From Cyanoderma ruficeps (Eukaryota; Chordata; Aves; Passeriformes; Timaliidae), in the NCBI GenBank assembly GCA_008694505.1, contig VZDJ01000219.1:10716350-10780349 (forward strand): DNA of 64,000 nt. Direction: 5' to 3'. A model generated the notes under the pieces. The model saw only the letters and a program-made list of their open reading frames with translations. It had not been told where the DNA came from and searched no databases. The translations under genes and the position numbers were made by a program. This document shows positions 10,609 through 22,812 of the stretch, piece after piece; position 1 is the first letter of the stretch, and each line of letters opens with the position of its first letter.

Positions 10609-13600
10609 TAGTACGTGGAAAAAAAGCTGGAAGAGAGGACAGAGAGGGGGATGATGGTGAAGCTTTGCTAATCATGCTATGAAATAAGCTAATAGGGGAT
10701 ACTGTTCATTCTCTTTCCTAGCTGAAGAATCAGAAAGCATCGTATAAAAAATTCAAGTTAGTTCAGAAATACAGAGCGAGATTATTCCTCACACAGAACC
10801 TGCTTCTGGAAATCTCTGTGCGGAATAATCTGTTAGCTGAAAGTTTCTGCAGGTTAAAGGTGTGGCTGTGAGAAATACACTGGTGGTGCTCACGTGAAGA
10901 GGGACAACCTCTGCTGGCTCAGGAAGCCCTGGGGCCACAGGTTGGGATTATTTTGGAAGAGCGTGGTGCTGGTGTCCTGTTCTGTTTTTCCCAAGTCAGA
11001 CAGTTGCTGTGCTAGTTCAGTGATTTAGGTCAATTGACTGAAGTTCAGTGAATCTTTGAACTCATCAGCTCCAGCTGTTCCTGAAGTGGTTTTGTGTGTA
11101 TTGTGTGTTCTTGTGTGTCTGGTGAACTTTTCATTTTACAACAGCTGGTAAGTACCAGGATGACTGTGGTGGTTAATAGGTCCATTTAAATGCTGCTGTG
11201 TGATTTGTTGTCTAACGTGCACGTTGGCTCTTGTCTTTCCAACCAGAGATACCCAAAAGTTCAAAACTTTCTTGCTGAGACATCATGATAGATTTTACAG
11301 GAAAAAAACTGCTGGAAGAATTAGATGAAGAGCTCTGAAAACGTGGAGAGGGGAAGAGGTATTACAGTTTGTATTTAAGCTCAAGCCTCTATGTTGGATC
11401 GTGGGGAGGTGTTTGAAAAAAGCTGTTCCAGAGCTCGGAAGGATTCTTCAGTCTCCGGCTCTGAGCTCTGAGAACTGGGCTGCAAACTCCTGGAAGCCTG
11501 AACAGATGTTTTTGGTATAGAGCTTCAAAGCTTTGAAAGGCTGTTTTCCCCACCACATGCCTTCCTGTGTGAGGAGACTTTTAAGAGCTGCTGAATAAAT
11601 TTTATTACCTCTTTTACAAAAGCACTATCCACATGGAAGAGGCAGGCTTGGAACAGTTGTGGGCTGAGATGTGAGACAATAACCACGTAATGCAGCCCCA
11701 AGTGAAGAAAAATGGAGAGGAAACGAGGGAGAGACGTGTCAGCCTGTTCAGGGCCCAGAGGGGGCAGAGTTTTGAGATGCTTCAGTAGCTTTTTCATGAA
11801 GATAAGTAAACACAAGGGAGCTGTATTGGCTTTGGCTCTGCCACATTAGATAGAAGAATTCCTAATGTTGGGGAAGAACACAGATGAATAACAACCCAGA
11901 TGTTCCTCCTGTTGCTTTATGTGCATTTAGAAATGAATCTGACAGCGGTGAGTGCGACTCGGGAACCCACAGATTTGGATGGGTAAAAATGTCAGGAAAA
12001 GGCAATAAATGGAGCTTATCCTCTATCCTTTCCCCCTCTTCCCACACACTTAACTGGGTGTGTGTTGGTGCTGCACGAATGGCCAGGAAATTAAAACCCC
12101 TGCTGTAAGAAATTATCAGACATTAGGAAGTTAAGAGGAAGGAAAACATCTAGAAATAAGGGACTAAGACATGAGAAATGAGATCCAGTTCAGATGAATT
12201 ACAGTGTTTCCAACCTGGAAGTCTGGGGTGCTTTTCAATACCTACCATCTGCTGCTAGAACAAGAAAAATTAATGCAGTTGTGTTATCATAGAATCATTA
12301 ACAGTTCTGATTTTTTAAATAGTTTCTGAGGGGGAAAATATCAAAATTCTGATGGTTCCCTTATTAGGACTTTGTCTGTATTTTTTTGTAGCCAGGAGCA
12401 GGCCAAATCATTTTAGGAGGGCTTCATGCAGTAATTCCTTTACTGTTCCTTGTTGCAGTTTGCAGTATTTGTTCTCCTCTGTTTAGACTTTCGTTTTCCT
12501 TAAGGCATTGTACTGAGTTGGGAGGTTGGGAGTGGGAAAAAAAAAATTAAATACTTTTATCACAAAGATTTTTCAGCTTAAAGATCTGAACCAATAATAG
12601 AGTTACTTCCCCCTCTCCCCCACCCAAAGGGGAATGCAGCCCTTAATCACACAACTGCCAGAAACTCTGGCCCATTTTTAAACTATCTAAGGCAGGATGG
12701 AGTTCATTTGTAAGGTCAAGATCTACTTATAAGTAATGGCACTTCCTGTGGGGAAAAACACTAACCCAGTTTGTGAAAGTTATTTTATTTGATGGTCAAA
12801 TAAACTCGATAGCACATCAGGAATAGGGTTCCTGGCTGTGATGTGACACACAGAGCAGCATTTAGGCAGAAGGATTTGTTTTTCCTATGAATTTATTGAT
12901 GGATTTTCATGCGGATGTTCGACTTTTGAAATCATAGCTTTGGTATTCTGAAAGACAAATGAAACTGTAGGGTAAAGGAACAAAGCTAAACCAGCTCCAA
13001 AAATATAGGCAACACGGCAGCAGGAGGGTCCACTCAGGGAAGATTATAAAGCTTCACATTGCCAGAGCCTCTTTAGCAGCTCCTTCGTGTTGTGGGTTTG
13101 GCAGGAGGAGGATGACAGGGCTGCCAGCCTGCCTAATGATCTCCATCTAACATTTACCTTATTGAGAGGGGAATAATTCTGTTAAATTAACATCCCAGCA
13201 TATTTGCTGTCCAGCTAGTTGATGAATTAAATAGCCCGAACAAAACATTTCACGATTCGTTTATCCATTAAAAAAGGTGGATTTTTTTTCAGGGAGTGAA
13301 AAAGGGAGTGGCTTTTCAGCAGCTGTGTGCTGTGATGCCCTGTACCGCTGATGTGCAAAAATATACGTGTTTATGTGTAAAAAGAAGAGGTTAAATGAGG
13401 CTTTGGGATAGCACACAGACAGACCCTGCTCTTGGAGCCACCCGGGCTCTGGTGCTTTGCCTCCTGCTCGGAGGAAGCTCAGACTGTTAATGACAGCCCG
13501 GGAGCCTGTGACTCTGGGATCACTCCATCAATCAAACCTGGCAGCCCGTGCCAGCCCTGCCAGCTGTCCTCTTCCATCAGTGTCCCAAAGTGCCACAGGT

Positions 13601-16192
13601 GCCAGCTGCCAGCCCCGGGGAACCACCGGGCCTGCCCCAGGATCGAGTGTATTTAGGCAGCCTGTCCAGATTGAATTGTCTGTCCTGACAGCCTCGTCTG
13701 AGTTTTGGTTTGGAAGAAGGAGAATAAACAAATTTCAGGCTAATAGGCAAAGCAGCACATCTCTCAACAAGAAATCCAAGCCTAGGGCTTTGCATTCCTC
13801 AGTTGTGAGACACCAGCACAAGTGCCTGTGACAGCAGGAGATGTTGCTGAGGGTGCAGTTGACTTCTGCTTGGTTTGACCAAAATTTGTGACCTCACAGT
13901 GAAGTCTGTGGTTCATGGATCCCTCCGCCCACTGAGAATTTCTGTCACTTCTGTTGGTGACTGTTGGGTGTGCCAAAGAGGACATGAAGACTCAGTTTTG
14001 TGAGAAAATATATTATAAAGGTGCTCATCAGAATGGAATTAGAATTTGAATGAATTAATTATTTATGTCCACTTACATACTTAATTATATTAATTCTAAT
14101 AACAACTAGAGTTTCAGCGGGCAGCTGTGGAGAGTGTGGCTGTGAGCCCTTAGCTGAGGTTTGCTTGCTGCTGCACACCTGAAAAGTCTCCATGTTTTTA
14201 CAGGCCCACCAAAATGGGGTGAGCAAGTGATTTCAAGTGATTTTCAGATCCATGGGCAGGGATACTTCTGCATCCTTAAGCCTTGAGGGCTCCAGATCTT
14301 GAGCGTGTCAGGCCGAGGGGCCTGTAGGTATAAGAGGCTTATATGGGCAGTCAGGCTTTTACAAAGGCAATGGGTATTTTAAGGCAAAAACCCCCAAACT
14401 TCTGTTGCTGCTGTAGCCCCCAGATTGATACACAGTCAGCAATTTAAACTGTTTTCACAATCAGTCTGCTGCTGTTCTGGATTCCAGTGGTTTCAAGTGC
14501 AGCAGTTTGCCCTTGTACATCTATATTGAGGTTTTTTCTCCTATTATCATCACCAGATCCTTGTCCTCACTTTATGCTTTGTAGGCTCCTCATTCCTATT
14601 CTCCAGCATCTATGAATTTTCTATTATTTGCTTGCTGAATACAATCACTTGCTATTTCCTAGGTTCAGAAAAAGAAGTTCCTTTGAAAAAAAAAAAAAGT
14701 GTAATGGAACATCCTCGGGTTGAAATGGGCCCTGAGCACAGCTGATGGCTTGGGGACTTTAATTTACTAAACGTCAGTGGTTTGATGGCAATTCAACATG
14801 ACTGGTGATTGCCTGCATCGTGTTACTGCTGTGGCTGAAAAGGCTGTTTACCTTTGGAAGACAGAATGCTCAGCTGAGGAACACAAAGAGCAATCTCCTG
14901 TGACCTGCTAATAATTTTTTTTCCCCCCAATTTTTTTTTTCCCTGAGGAGCACAAACCCCTGGAGACAAAATTTCTCCATGCACATATGCTTGTTTATAT
15001 ATCTGTTACAAGAGGTCAGTCCAGAAAAATGGTGTTTGCAAAAGAACACTTTATATCAGGAGCTTTCTTTGCTCCAAAGTCATCCTTAATTTGGCCAGTG
15101 GAAGACTTTTCCTTTTCAAGAGATTTCTCTTACATTTTTCATCCCAGCTTGACACAGAGCTGAAATATTTCTCTATATTTCTAATATTTGTTGTGGTACT
15201 ACTTAAAACCGTGAGTGGCCCAGTACATGTTGGAGAGCAATGGTTCAAAAAGAAAAAAAAGCCATCTGGTTCTCATTAATTTGCTGAAATGATCAGAACA
15301 TTTCGTAAGAGACTATGCTGCATGTAGGGAAGGTAGTGGCAGGGGTTCTTCATTTGTGCAAGTGGATGCAAACTCACCTGCCTAAGAATGATCTCGTTTC
15401 TAAAAATGAATTTGGGGTCCAGGGTCCTTAGATAACATCAGACTTGATGGACTTTTATCCATAAACTCCATTTCAGGCAGTGGCGTGTTCGCTTCCTCCC
15501 AGTGCCAGGCAGGTGATTATGGGGGGATTTATTGGGTTTTTTTGGTGTTAAAAAGACAGCTAGGATCTTACTTATTATTTAAAGAAAAAAGTTAATAATT
15601 TAAAAAAAAGATTTTGAGAAGTGTGTACGTGCAAGTAGAGCAGCTGAAACTGAGACACACATCCACTGTGTTTGGGTCAGCAGCCCCTGAATGGCAGGTT
15701 GGGGAGCTTTGCACAAATTTCTGTATTTCTGATGTGCTGCTTTCCTTTTAACATTTGGCCTTTAGGTCTTTACTTCTGGGCTTTTGTGTGTGCAGAGCAG
15801 AATTTGTTGAAATACTGGTGCGTGTTCTCCGGGCTCCTCTGACCCTTTGTGGCCCGTCTGTGCTGGACAGGGCTCACATCCACTCCCTGCTGCTGGTGAA
15901 TCTCTCAGGGACCACCTTGCTAAGGATGATTCTGTGGGCTCTGCAGCTGGTTTGTTTAAAACCACATTACTGTCCCATTTAGAAACATTTAGCACCACTG
16001 GACCAATGAGGAATAATAATTTAAAGAGGCTGAATAGATTTAGTCAGTTTGTGGGAGGTGAGACTTAATCCAACATAAGAGGTTGAGTGAGAAGGCTGAT
16101 AGAGCTGATGAATTGGAATAGATAATACAGACCCTGCCTGCACGTTTTTCTGTCCATGCTTAGTTTATAATAGTAAAGTGTTTGCAAAAGTT

Positions 16193-16210
16193 ATCAATCA
16201 ATCAATCAAT
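16193..16210. repeat. (AATC)n microsatellite
   Basis: ATCAATCAATCAATCAAT, about four and a half perfect tetranucleotide units, with no interruption. Confidence 0.9.
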
Positions 16211-16450
16211 AGGTGTAAAGTCTTTTGTGTGCGGAAGCTTGCAGCGGGGAGAGAAAATTGCCTGAATTGAAACTCAAAGTAGACATTGCAGGAGATTTCT
16301 TTCAACATGGGAATTCTAAGAGTTAATTTTCAGTATTTTTGTAATGTGTAAGAAAAGAGAGTTGGGAAATACCTTGAAGAAAAATACCCCTGTGGGCTGT
16401 GTCCTGCTCAGGTCCGGGGTGGCTGCTCTTGGTGCAGACCTGCAGCATGT

Positions 16451-16519
16451 GCTTACTGGGGAGCCCTGGCATGTGTTTTAACTTCCCTGACCTTTGGTTC
16501 TCCACCTGTAAAATTCATG
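16451..16519 (+). repeat. MIR-like ancient SINE, central core
   Basis: GCTTACTGGGGAGCCCTGGC, then TTTTAACTTCCCTGACCTTT, GGTTCTCCACCTGTAAAATT follows the MIR core order 'cttactagctgtgtgaccttgggcaag... cttaacctctctgagcctcagtttcctcatctgtaaaatg'. About 70 bases align before the match fades on both sides. The flanking 3' sequence up to about 16590 could be a further decayed extension. MIR elements are amniote-wide fossils, so survival of a readable copy in a bird is worth checking for constraint. Confidence 0.55.
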
Positions 16520-17060
16520 TGCTCAACCTTTCCTACTCTGCTTTGTCTATTTTATGTGTTATAGCTGGAGATGTGTTGACTTTATAAAGAAAGGGCAGCT
16601 GAGGTAGATGCTGTGAAATGTGTGCCACAGCAATCTCTGCTTTTCTATTACCAATCTTCCACCTTTGTCTTACCCTCAAGCCCAAAAAACATAGATGCCT
16701 CCTCCTCAGCCCCCCTTTTTAATCTAAGTCAAGGACAGGTCCAGCATTAAGATCAGAGTTGTTGTGACCAGAAATCTCTTTGGTACTTTATAAATTTGGG
16801 CTGCTTTAAGTGAACAAAAATTAACTGAATAAGCTCATAATTTGAAATCCATGCTTGTGTAGTAAGAGTCTGACCCATCCCTTCGTGTTTTCAGTGGAGA
16901 AAAATTCTCCTGTGCTTTCTTCAGCAAAGGCAGCAATTGTAAATATTTTTCAGCTTCTACTGAATTAGTTGTGAGAGGTCCTGCTCTCTGCCCACCTCCT
17001 TCTGGCAGTGCTGGCAGAGCTTTGCTGGGAGTTTTGTCTCATACCTCTCCTTAAAGAGAA
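16520..17060. other. Anonymous non-coding stretch
   Basis: No gene, repeat or structured motif recognised between the MIR-like core and the CR1 fragment. Confidence 0.55.
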
Positions 17061-17215
17061 TCATGAAATCATAGAATGGTTTGGGTTGGAAGGGCCCTTA
17101 AAAGTCATCCAGTTCCAGCCCCCTGCCGTGGGCAGGGACACCTTCCACTAGACCAGGTCACTTCAAACCTCATCCTGGCCTCCAGGGGTGGGGCAGCCAC
17201 AGCTTCTCTGAGCAA
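17061..17215 (-). mobile_element. CR1 LINE 3'-end fragment, 5'-truncated
   Basis: Read on the plus strand it begins with the reverse complement of the CR1 tail (ATCATAGAATGGTTTGGGTT), then GGAAGGGCCCTTAAAAGTCA, CAGTTCCAGCCCCCTGCCGT and GGGCAGGGACACCTTCCACT, and ends near GGGGCAGCCACAGCTTCTCT. This is the best-preserved CR1 copy in the window. A short internal deletion lies near 17157-17175. The 5' truncation just past 'ctctgagcaa' is typical. Confidence 0.95.
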
Positions 17216-18224
17216 AGAGAAAAAATGTGACAACAGAAGGACTAAGCCCTGAGAGGTACATTTAAAACATTCAGAATTTGGCGTACTTGAGATTTTTTTT
17301 GCTTCAAGGAAAAATCCTCTTTCAGCTGAAGAAGCTGGTGGGGAAATAGAAGGTAACTCCCTTCTCCTGCCTTAGTCAGGTCAGGTCCTTCATGCTGCTG
17401 GAAGGATAAACTCTGTTAGCTGTTGACATCAAGGTCTCCTACAAAAGACAAATATGCCAAAGGAGCGTGGTGAGGAGAATTGGATTGGGATAGAGATTTT
17501 TAATCAGCATCAGGCCTGACAATGAGCTACCACCACAACCAGCTGAATGATTGAGAGTCCTGAAATGGTGAAATACTCAGTAAATACTGTATTTTGGATA
17601 ATGATGTAGCAGTTGCTGAAGCTGTGGCTTTGCTCTTTTATTCTCAACCAAGATCAGAAATGCCTTGTTCTGTTTTGGCTTTTTGATATGCTTTTGTCAC
17701 AGTGCTCAGAAATGATGGGGCTGCATGGTGACTTTCTTTAAATCACTGTGCTTGTGTGAGAGGATTGGCTGCTAAAAACATCAGGAGTTACAGAATCTGT
17801 TTTTGTTGTTACTGCATCAGTAATGTGAAGCTCTACTTGAAATTAAACTCTTTTGTGTCATACACTGCTGAAGGCTGTCCTTCTTCCATATTTCAATCCA
17901 AGGTGACCATGGTGATTGTGAATCATGAAGGAAGATGTGGCATCCCTGCCTTCTACCTCCAGGTTAGAGATGCAGAGGGGTCTGTGATCAGCTTGTGGTC
18001 ACTGAGGCATTTGCAATAAAACCAAACTTAGCTTAGCTGTAGCCAGCAAAAGCTGCCTAGTCTATTTTTTTTTTTAAATATTCCCACGGTAAATGTTGAA
18101 AATAAGGGCATCTCCATGCAGTGGAATTCCTTTATCTTTGACTTCTGCCTCAGGGATATGATGGAACGTACACTAGACAGGGTGGTTTTTCTCCTCCAAC
18201 TCCATAAATAGCCTCAGTAATCAC
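17216..18224. other. Anonymous non-coding stretch between two CR1 ends
   Basis: No gene or further repeat recognised. An 87-codon frame at 17756-18019 has no family resemblance. A T-run lies at about 18066-18075. Confidence 0.55.
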
Positions 18225-18340
18225 TTTGGATGGAGCTCTGAGAAACCTGGTCTGGGGAAAAGGGTCCCTGTGCATGGAAGGGGTCTCAGAACTAAATATC
18301 TCTAAGGTCCCTTCCAACCACGATATCCTATGGTTCTGTG
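18225..18340 (+). mobile_element. CR1 LINE 3'-end fragment, degenerate
   Basis: TTGGATGGAGCTCTGAGAAA, CCTGGTCTGGGG, then a decayed 'gtccctgtgcatgg', and finally TCTAAGGTCCCTTCCAACCA followed by ATATCCTATGGTTCTGTG. The order matches the avian CR1 3' end. It is clearly more diverged than the copy 1 kb upstream and lies in the opposite orientation, so the two are independent insertions. Confidence 0.9.
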
Positions 18341-19982
18341 ACCCCTGTAGGTGGGTAAATGTGTGATGAGCCCCATCTTAAGCAGAACAGAGAAATGGGC
18401 TCCAGTTTCCTCCTGAGTTCCCAGTGAATATTACACTTCTTTTTTCCCGACACTCCTAACACCATCCACATTTTATTCCCAAAATGATTTGAACACCAGG
18501 TGTGCCATTGGAACTTGCAGTCTTACCTCTGTGAAGTCACATTTTCCTCCCCAGAACACCCAGTTTTAGTCCTGCTCAGTATTTTGCATCCGCAGAGCAG
18601 GAAGGTGCCACTTGTGTCAGTCTCATTTAGTTAGGGGCCATGCACATGTTCATTTGGAGTTTTCTTCGTGTTTCTAATGGCAGGCAGCACGCAGAGCTAA
18701 TTAATGGGGTACGGGAAGAAGTCACTGATGAGTACAGATTGAATATCTTCAGATAAGAAGAGCTACGGGCCTCCTGTTGAGTGTAAAGAACAGCCCCACT
18801 GAACCTTTGATATGGAGCCAGATGCAGCACATAGAAGCAACCAAATCAAGGGTTAGAGGGGATGAAATTAGTTCAGTTGACTCTTATTTTCTACGTGCAC
18901 ACTTCCAGAAATTATTATTACCTTGTGGGTAGCTAATCTAAATACAGAGGTGCTTAATTCTTTGCTCCCTAATTATAGAGGTCAGTAAAACAACAACTTT
19001 CATTATCTTGTTTAATGTTTTCTTGAAGTGGATGGAGAGATTGGAATCTTCTTGCATTTTCACCATATCAGCCTATTTTGATGCCTTGCATCAAAGTTAA
19101 AGTTAAGCAGGGAGAACCAAAGAGCCATTCTTATGTGGGGTTCCTAACAGTAATACACTTAGAGTTCAGGTGGCTTTAGCTGTTTTCCTTTCATGGTGGG
19201 AATATCAGTGTAGGTAGAATGGTTGTTGATGAAGAATCGCAGAATTGAATGGGTCATGCTCAAAGCAGTAGCTTTTCTGTTTAAAATGGCATAAAATAAA
19301 AGCATGAACAGACAGGAAATGCAGCAGGTGCTACTAAACCGGTGGGATTATACTGGTTTTCTGCTTTGAGGGGAGAGAGGCAGCATAGGATGGGGCTTGA
19401 GGTGGATTTCCTGCTGATCTGGGGTTCAAGCAGAGCTGATGGACAAGGAGTGATTTATGACCAGATACACGTTTCATCAGTAGGAGTATTTCTTCTGATC
19501 TTGAGTAGAGGAGTGTTTTTCCAGCCCAAATCACTGAGACACAACATGTCCCTGTTGCACATATTATGAAGGTTAGGGGTGGGTGCCCTTGATCTTTTCC
19601 ACCAGATTTACTCCACAGCAAGTGTCTTGCCTTTTCTTTTGTGGGAAATCCCATTCTGTTCTGCAGGGGCAGCTTTCATTGCTGCAGGCATTTCAGCCTG
19701 GCACATCACCTCCATCCAGATCTCTGCCCAAATCCTTGTCCCTGTGCAGGGGGAGGAGGCTTATAAGGAGCAGAAAGCAGGGGAGAAGAGATGGGAAGGT
19801 TTTCATCTTCAGGGCTGTTCTATGCCATTGCACAGACTTCCTGAAACAATTGCTCTGGTATTTGTTCCAGCCATCAAACCCAGAAGGAAGTCCCCAATTT
19901 GGTGTATGATTTCTTTCTCATTTCATACTATAAAATGAACGTGGGGGTATGATTCAATACTGAATGAAGGAGAACATCAATG
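18341..19982. other. Anonymous non-coding stretch
   Basis: No gene recognised. Overlapping frames of 75-119 codons at 19334-19938 on both strands share low-complexity composition and match nothing. A GGTTCAAGC box near 19420 is an isolated B-box-like match without an A box, so no tRNA or SINE is called. Confidence 0.55.
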
Positions 19983-20071
19983 TTACTCCTTGAAAACTTC
20001 GATTTTGATATCTGCATGAATTTGTGCTCCAAAGAATTTTCCACCAGGATAGCGAGTGGCATCAAAATTTG
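19983..20071 (-). other. Possible terminal coding exon (unsupported)
   Basis: Seen on the minus strand: a pyrimidine-rich acceptor CTTTCTCATCCTTCACAG ends at 20072, followed by 89 bases that read in one frame (phase-1 entry) as 28 codons and a TAA stop at 19983-19985. The peptide has an ordinary globular composition, NFDATRYPGGKFFG then AQIHADIKIEVFKE, alternating hydrophobic and charged as in a beta-strand ending. Upstream the frame closes within 16 codons, so splicing would be required. No AATAAA is obvious just downstream. No protein family is recognised. It could be a true last exon, a piece of a decayed gene or chance. Confidence 0.2.
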
Positions 20072-21559
20072 CTGTGAAGGATGAGAAAGATTTGCTGTTG
20101 GATGCAATTCAGCTAATACTAGATTTCTCCTTTTGAGACAATGTGCTTGCTGTACTTCCTGCATTGACTAGTCATTATTGATATCCCCCTCTTCCCCCTG
20201 CTCCCTCCTTGACTCCTTGGGAAGGTCATACGCCTGGGATTTACGGCTCTTTTTGGTATATGGTGACTGTTACAGCAAAGATGAATGGGAAGGGAAGGTC
20301 TTGTATGTTCCTCTGCCTGAAAACTTTCTCAAGGTTAGAGATCTCGGGTGACTTTTATTGTTACATTTTCTGACAACAGCCTCTCAATATGAAATAGAAA
20401 CCGAAATAGAGGAGTGGCAACTAACTGGAGATATACCTGAAAAGATTGGCATGGAGATGCAAATTGCTTATTGTTTATAGTATTTGTCTACTTAAAGCCC
20501 ACTTCTCTCTTGAGAGCCTGGCTTACTTAGAAAGGAATTGCTGCACTGAGAGAAGTTTCCTATATCCTAACTGTGTTATAGAAACATGTTGTGAAAGCAG
20601 TTGCCATGAAATTGAATTACAGGTGTTGTATTCTTCATTGCTTAAATTGCTCTATTATATCACAGGCCTCATCGTTTTGTTTTGAACAAATAACTGCAAT
20701 TTAGTAGGAGCCTAAGAGATGATGGTATTAGCAGTCAGGGGTTGTTTAAGGCTTCCTTAATGATGGAAAATTGTTCTTATCCATTTACCATGTGTTGCCT
20801 TCATAAAAATGCATGTGCGGTGAATGGGAAAGGAAAACGGTTCCCTCATGGCATCTTTTTCCTGAGTTTGTTTTTATATTTTTCAGTGTGTGAAACAAGC
20901 TCCAGTAGGTTTTTGGATTAGTCAGGGCAATATGGTCATTCATATGTAACTTTGACACAGCTCTGATACATCAAACGGTGGCCCTGGATGTGGTCAGATG
21001 TTTCACTTCATTCACTCTCAGTTTGCTGGAATTAAGTACATGGTTGCTCAACCTAAAACTTCCCAGGTTTTCATGGTTTAGGGTTTTAAAAGGTCCTCCA
21101 GGAAATTTTTAAAAATAACTCTGAGTGGTGAAATCAATTATTGGTTTAGGCCAGAATTTGAAACCGGTTTGTCTAGGTTTAGATTCCTAATTGCTGCTCT
21201 GTGTGCTGCTTTCTCCCCGGCCCCTCAGACCCAGTTGCCTTTTCCAGGTTGTGGTCTGCAGTTTACCCTGGAGCTTAATGTCTGTGAATTGCTGCTTTTG
21301 GCTTGGAAACAGGATAACTCCAACAGAAAAGGGATGCTTGCAGAGACCTTGAGCTTGAAAATTAACCTTGTTTCCCCTATTTCTAATCCTGGTCTGTATT
21401 AATACACAAAAGACACTCTGTACTGAAATTCAGGAGCAAAACCTGCTGTATCATGTGGCTCAGAACAAGCTTTATCAGTTTCCTCTGTTCCAACCTGTTA
21501 CTAGTCTAGAGGTTTGGTAAAGTGTTACATATTCTTCCGATTTCACAGAGAAAATGAGG
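20072..21559. other. Anonymous non-coding stretch
   Basis: No gene or repeat recognised apart from the candidate exon at the left edge. Composition is AT-leaning and unremarkable. Confidence 0.55.
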
Positions 21560-21690
21560 TTAGGAAGGATAGGGAGAGGTCAGTTTGTCCGTCCCTAGCC
21601 TGAAGGCAGGACCTGTTCTTCCAGGTCCTGCTTTATCCTTGACAGATGGCTGTCTGACATGTCCTTAAAATTCCTCAGCCCTCGAGATTT
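21560..21690 (-). mobile_element. Old CR1-family relic
   Basis: On the plus strand, GAGAGGTCAGTTTGTCCGTC, CCTAGCCTGAAGGCAGGACC and CCTTGACAGATGGCTGTCTG, then ACATGTCCTTAAAATTCCTC. These follow the antisense order of an older CR1 3' region ('gaggtcatctagtccatccc... cctgaaggcagga... tccctgacaggtgtttgtctaacctgttcttaaaaatctcc'). It is clearly a different and older subfamily than the copies at 17.1 and 58.5 kb. No frame survives and the ends are approximate. Confidence 0.7.
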
Positions 21691-22705
21691 ACTTACTTGC
21701 TTCGAGGTGTCACTTGTGGAAAGCCAATTAAATCTGCTTCAATGATCTTATTTCGCCCGTGTTCCATTAGCAATTAAGATCAGTGTTCTTGTTTGTTTCA
21801 GTTTTTTTAATATACGTGCTTTTTGCACATGTTTTTGTTTTATTTTCCCCTTTCTTTCTCCTCTCCTGATTTGAAATGTGATTTTTCAACATCTGATTTT
21901 AGCCAGTTTGTGTCAGGCTCTGCCCACTTGGCTGAAGGTAGTGTTCAAGTTCCCTAGTACTTCAAAAATTTCAATTTCATGGCAATCTTTCAGAATAAAA
22001 AAGGGATTGGGGCAATTTTGGGAGTGAGTTCTTTTGAGTGCTTATTTTTGCTGATAAACCTTATATTGGTGCTTTTACTCTTGTCTCTTGAAATGTGGTA
22101 TGAGAAAATAAAACTGCTTCACAAAGTTCTGTGAAAAATTAATGTGCACTGTAATTTAGAAGATGGATCACTGGAGGGCATTTAAATGTTATGTTTTTTG
22201 TTTTCTGCAAATTTTATTTTAAGGGAAACCAAATACCTAGTACGGACTTTTTCAGAAATTCAGCTAAGGGCTGCTGGTATTAAAAGAATTAAGAGAGGAG
22301 AAATGAGGGGCACAGACTGCACAGCCTAATGAGGGGACATAAGCCTAATGATGCAAAATTGCAAATTGCCCAGATGACGAAGCACTGTCCCCTGCATGTA
22401 GCTCTCCTTTTAGAGCTCTCCAGACTGCTGAGGATTCAGATGTGCTGGCAGTGTCCTGTGCCTGTCCCAGCAGCCGCAGAGCCCCTGTGTGACTCCAGCC
22501 TGTGAGCTGGTGCCATGTGCTGACAGAAACCTTTGCAGGCTCTGAGCTGCACTGATGGATGGAGTTGGAGTGGGGATGAAGGTAGGGAATGAACTTATGG
22601 GATGGCAGGAGAGAAGCAGATGTGTGGTGCAATACCAGAGATGCAGTTCCCTTGCCCAGCACCCCTTTGATTCTCTGCTGTTGGAGGCAGAGGTTGTTGT
22701 TGGGT
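21691..22705. other. Anonymous non-coding stretch
   Basis: No gene recognised. Overlapping minus-strand frames of 158 and 120 codons at 22345-22821 cross into the LTR-like fragment and share its skewed composition. They resemble no protein known to me. Confidence 0.55.
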
Positions 22706-22812
22706 TGTCGTGGTTTGACATTGACCAAACTCCAGGCACCCGCACAAGTTGCTCGCTCACCCTCCCCTGCAACAGCTGGGCAGAGGAGAGGAAAATTTAG
22801 TGAAGGTTTCAT
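22706..22812 (+). mobile_element. LTR-like fragment (avian ERV type)
   Basis: Begins TGTCGTGGTTTGACATTGAC and continues with CCAAACTCCAGGCACCCGCA, then TTGCTCGCTCACCCTCCCCT and a gagagGAAAATTTAGTGAAG segment. A TG start followed by 'tcgtggttt...', 'gctcgctcac' and a purine-rich 'gagaggaaaat' is the layout of a common avian endogenous-retrovirus LTR. Only the first ~105 bases are recognisable. No internal region, primer-binding site or second LTR is seen, so this is a remnant of a solo LTR. Confidence 0.55.

Larger units (their letters stand above)
9981..16450. other. Anonymous non-coding stretch with short tandem elements
   Basis: No gene recognised. Besides the 41-bp duplication and the AATC run listed separately, it holds a T-run at about 10120-10130, an A13 run at 14686-14698, adjoining T/C/T runs at about 14916-14940, and a TAATTA-rich patch at 14030-14100. 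A somewhat GC-richer patch at 13420-13660 has overlapping short frames on both strands but no recognisable product. Confidence 0.6.

Noticed and set aside
12288..12303. ATCATAGAATCATTA, resembling the CR1 tail octamers
   Set aside because: Too short, with no CR1 body on either side.
19415..19430. GGTTCAAGC near a possible MIR 5' head
   Set aside because: Isolated match, with no extension into a MIR body or A box.
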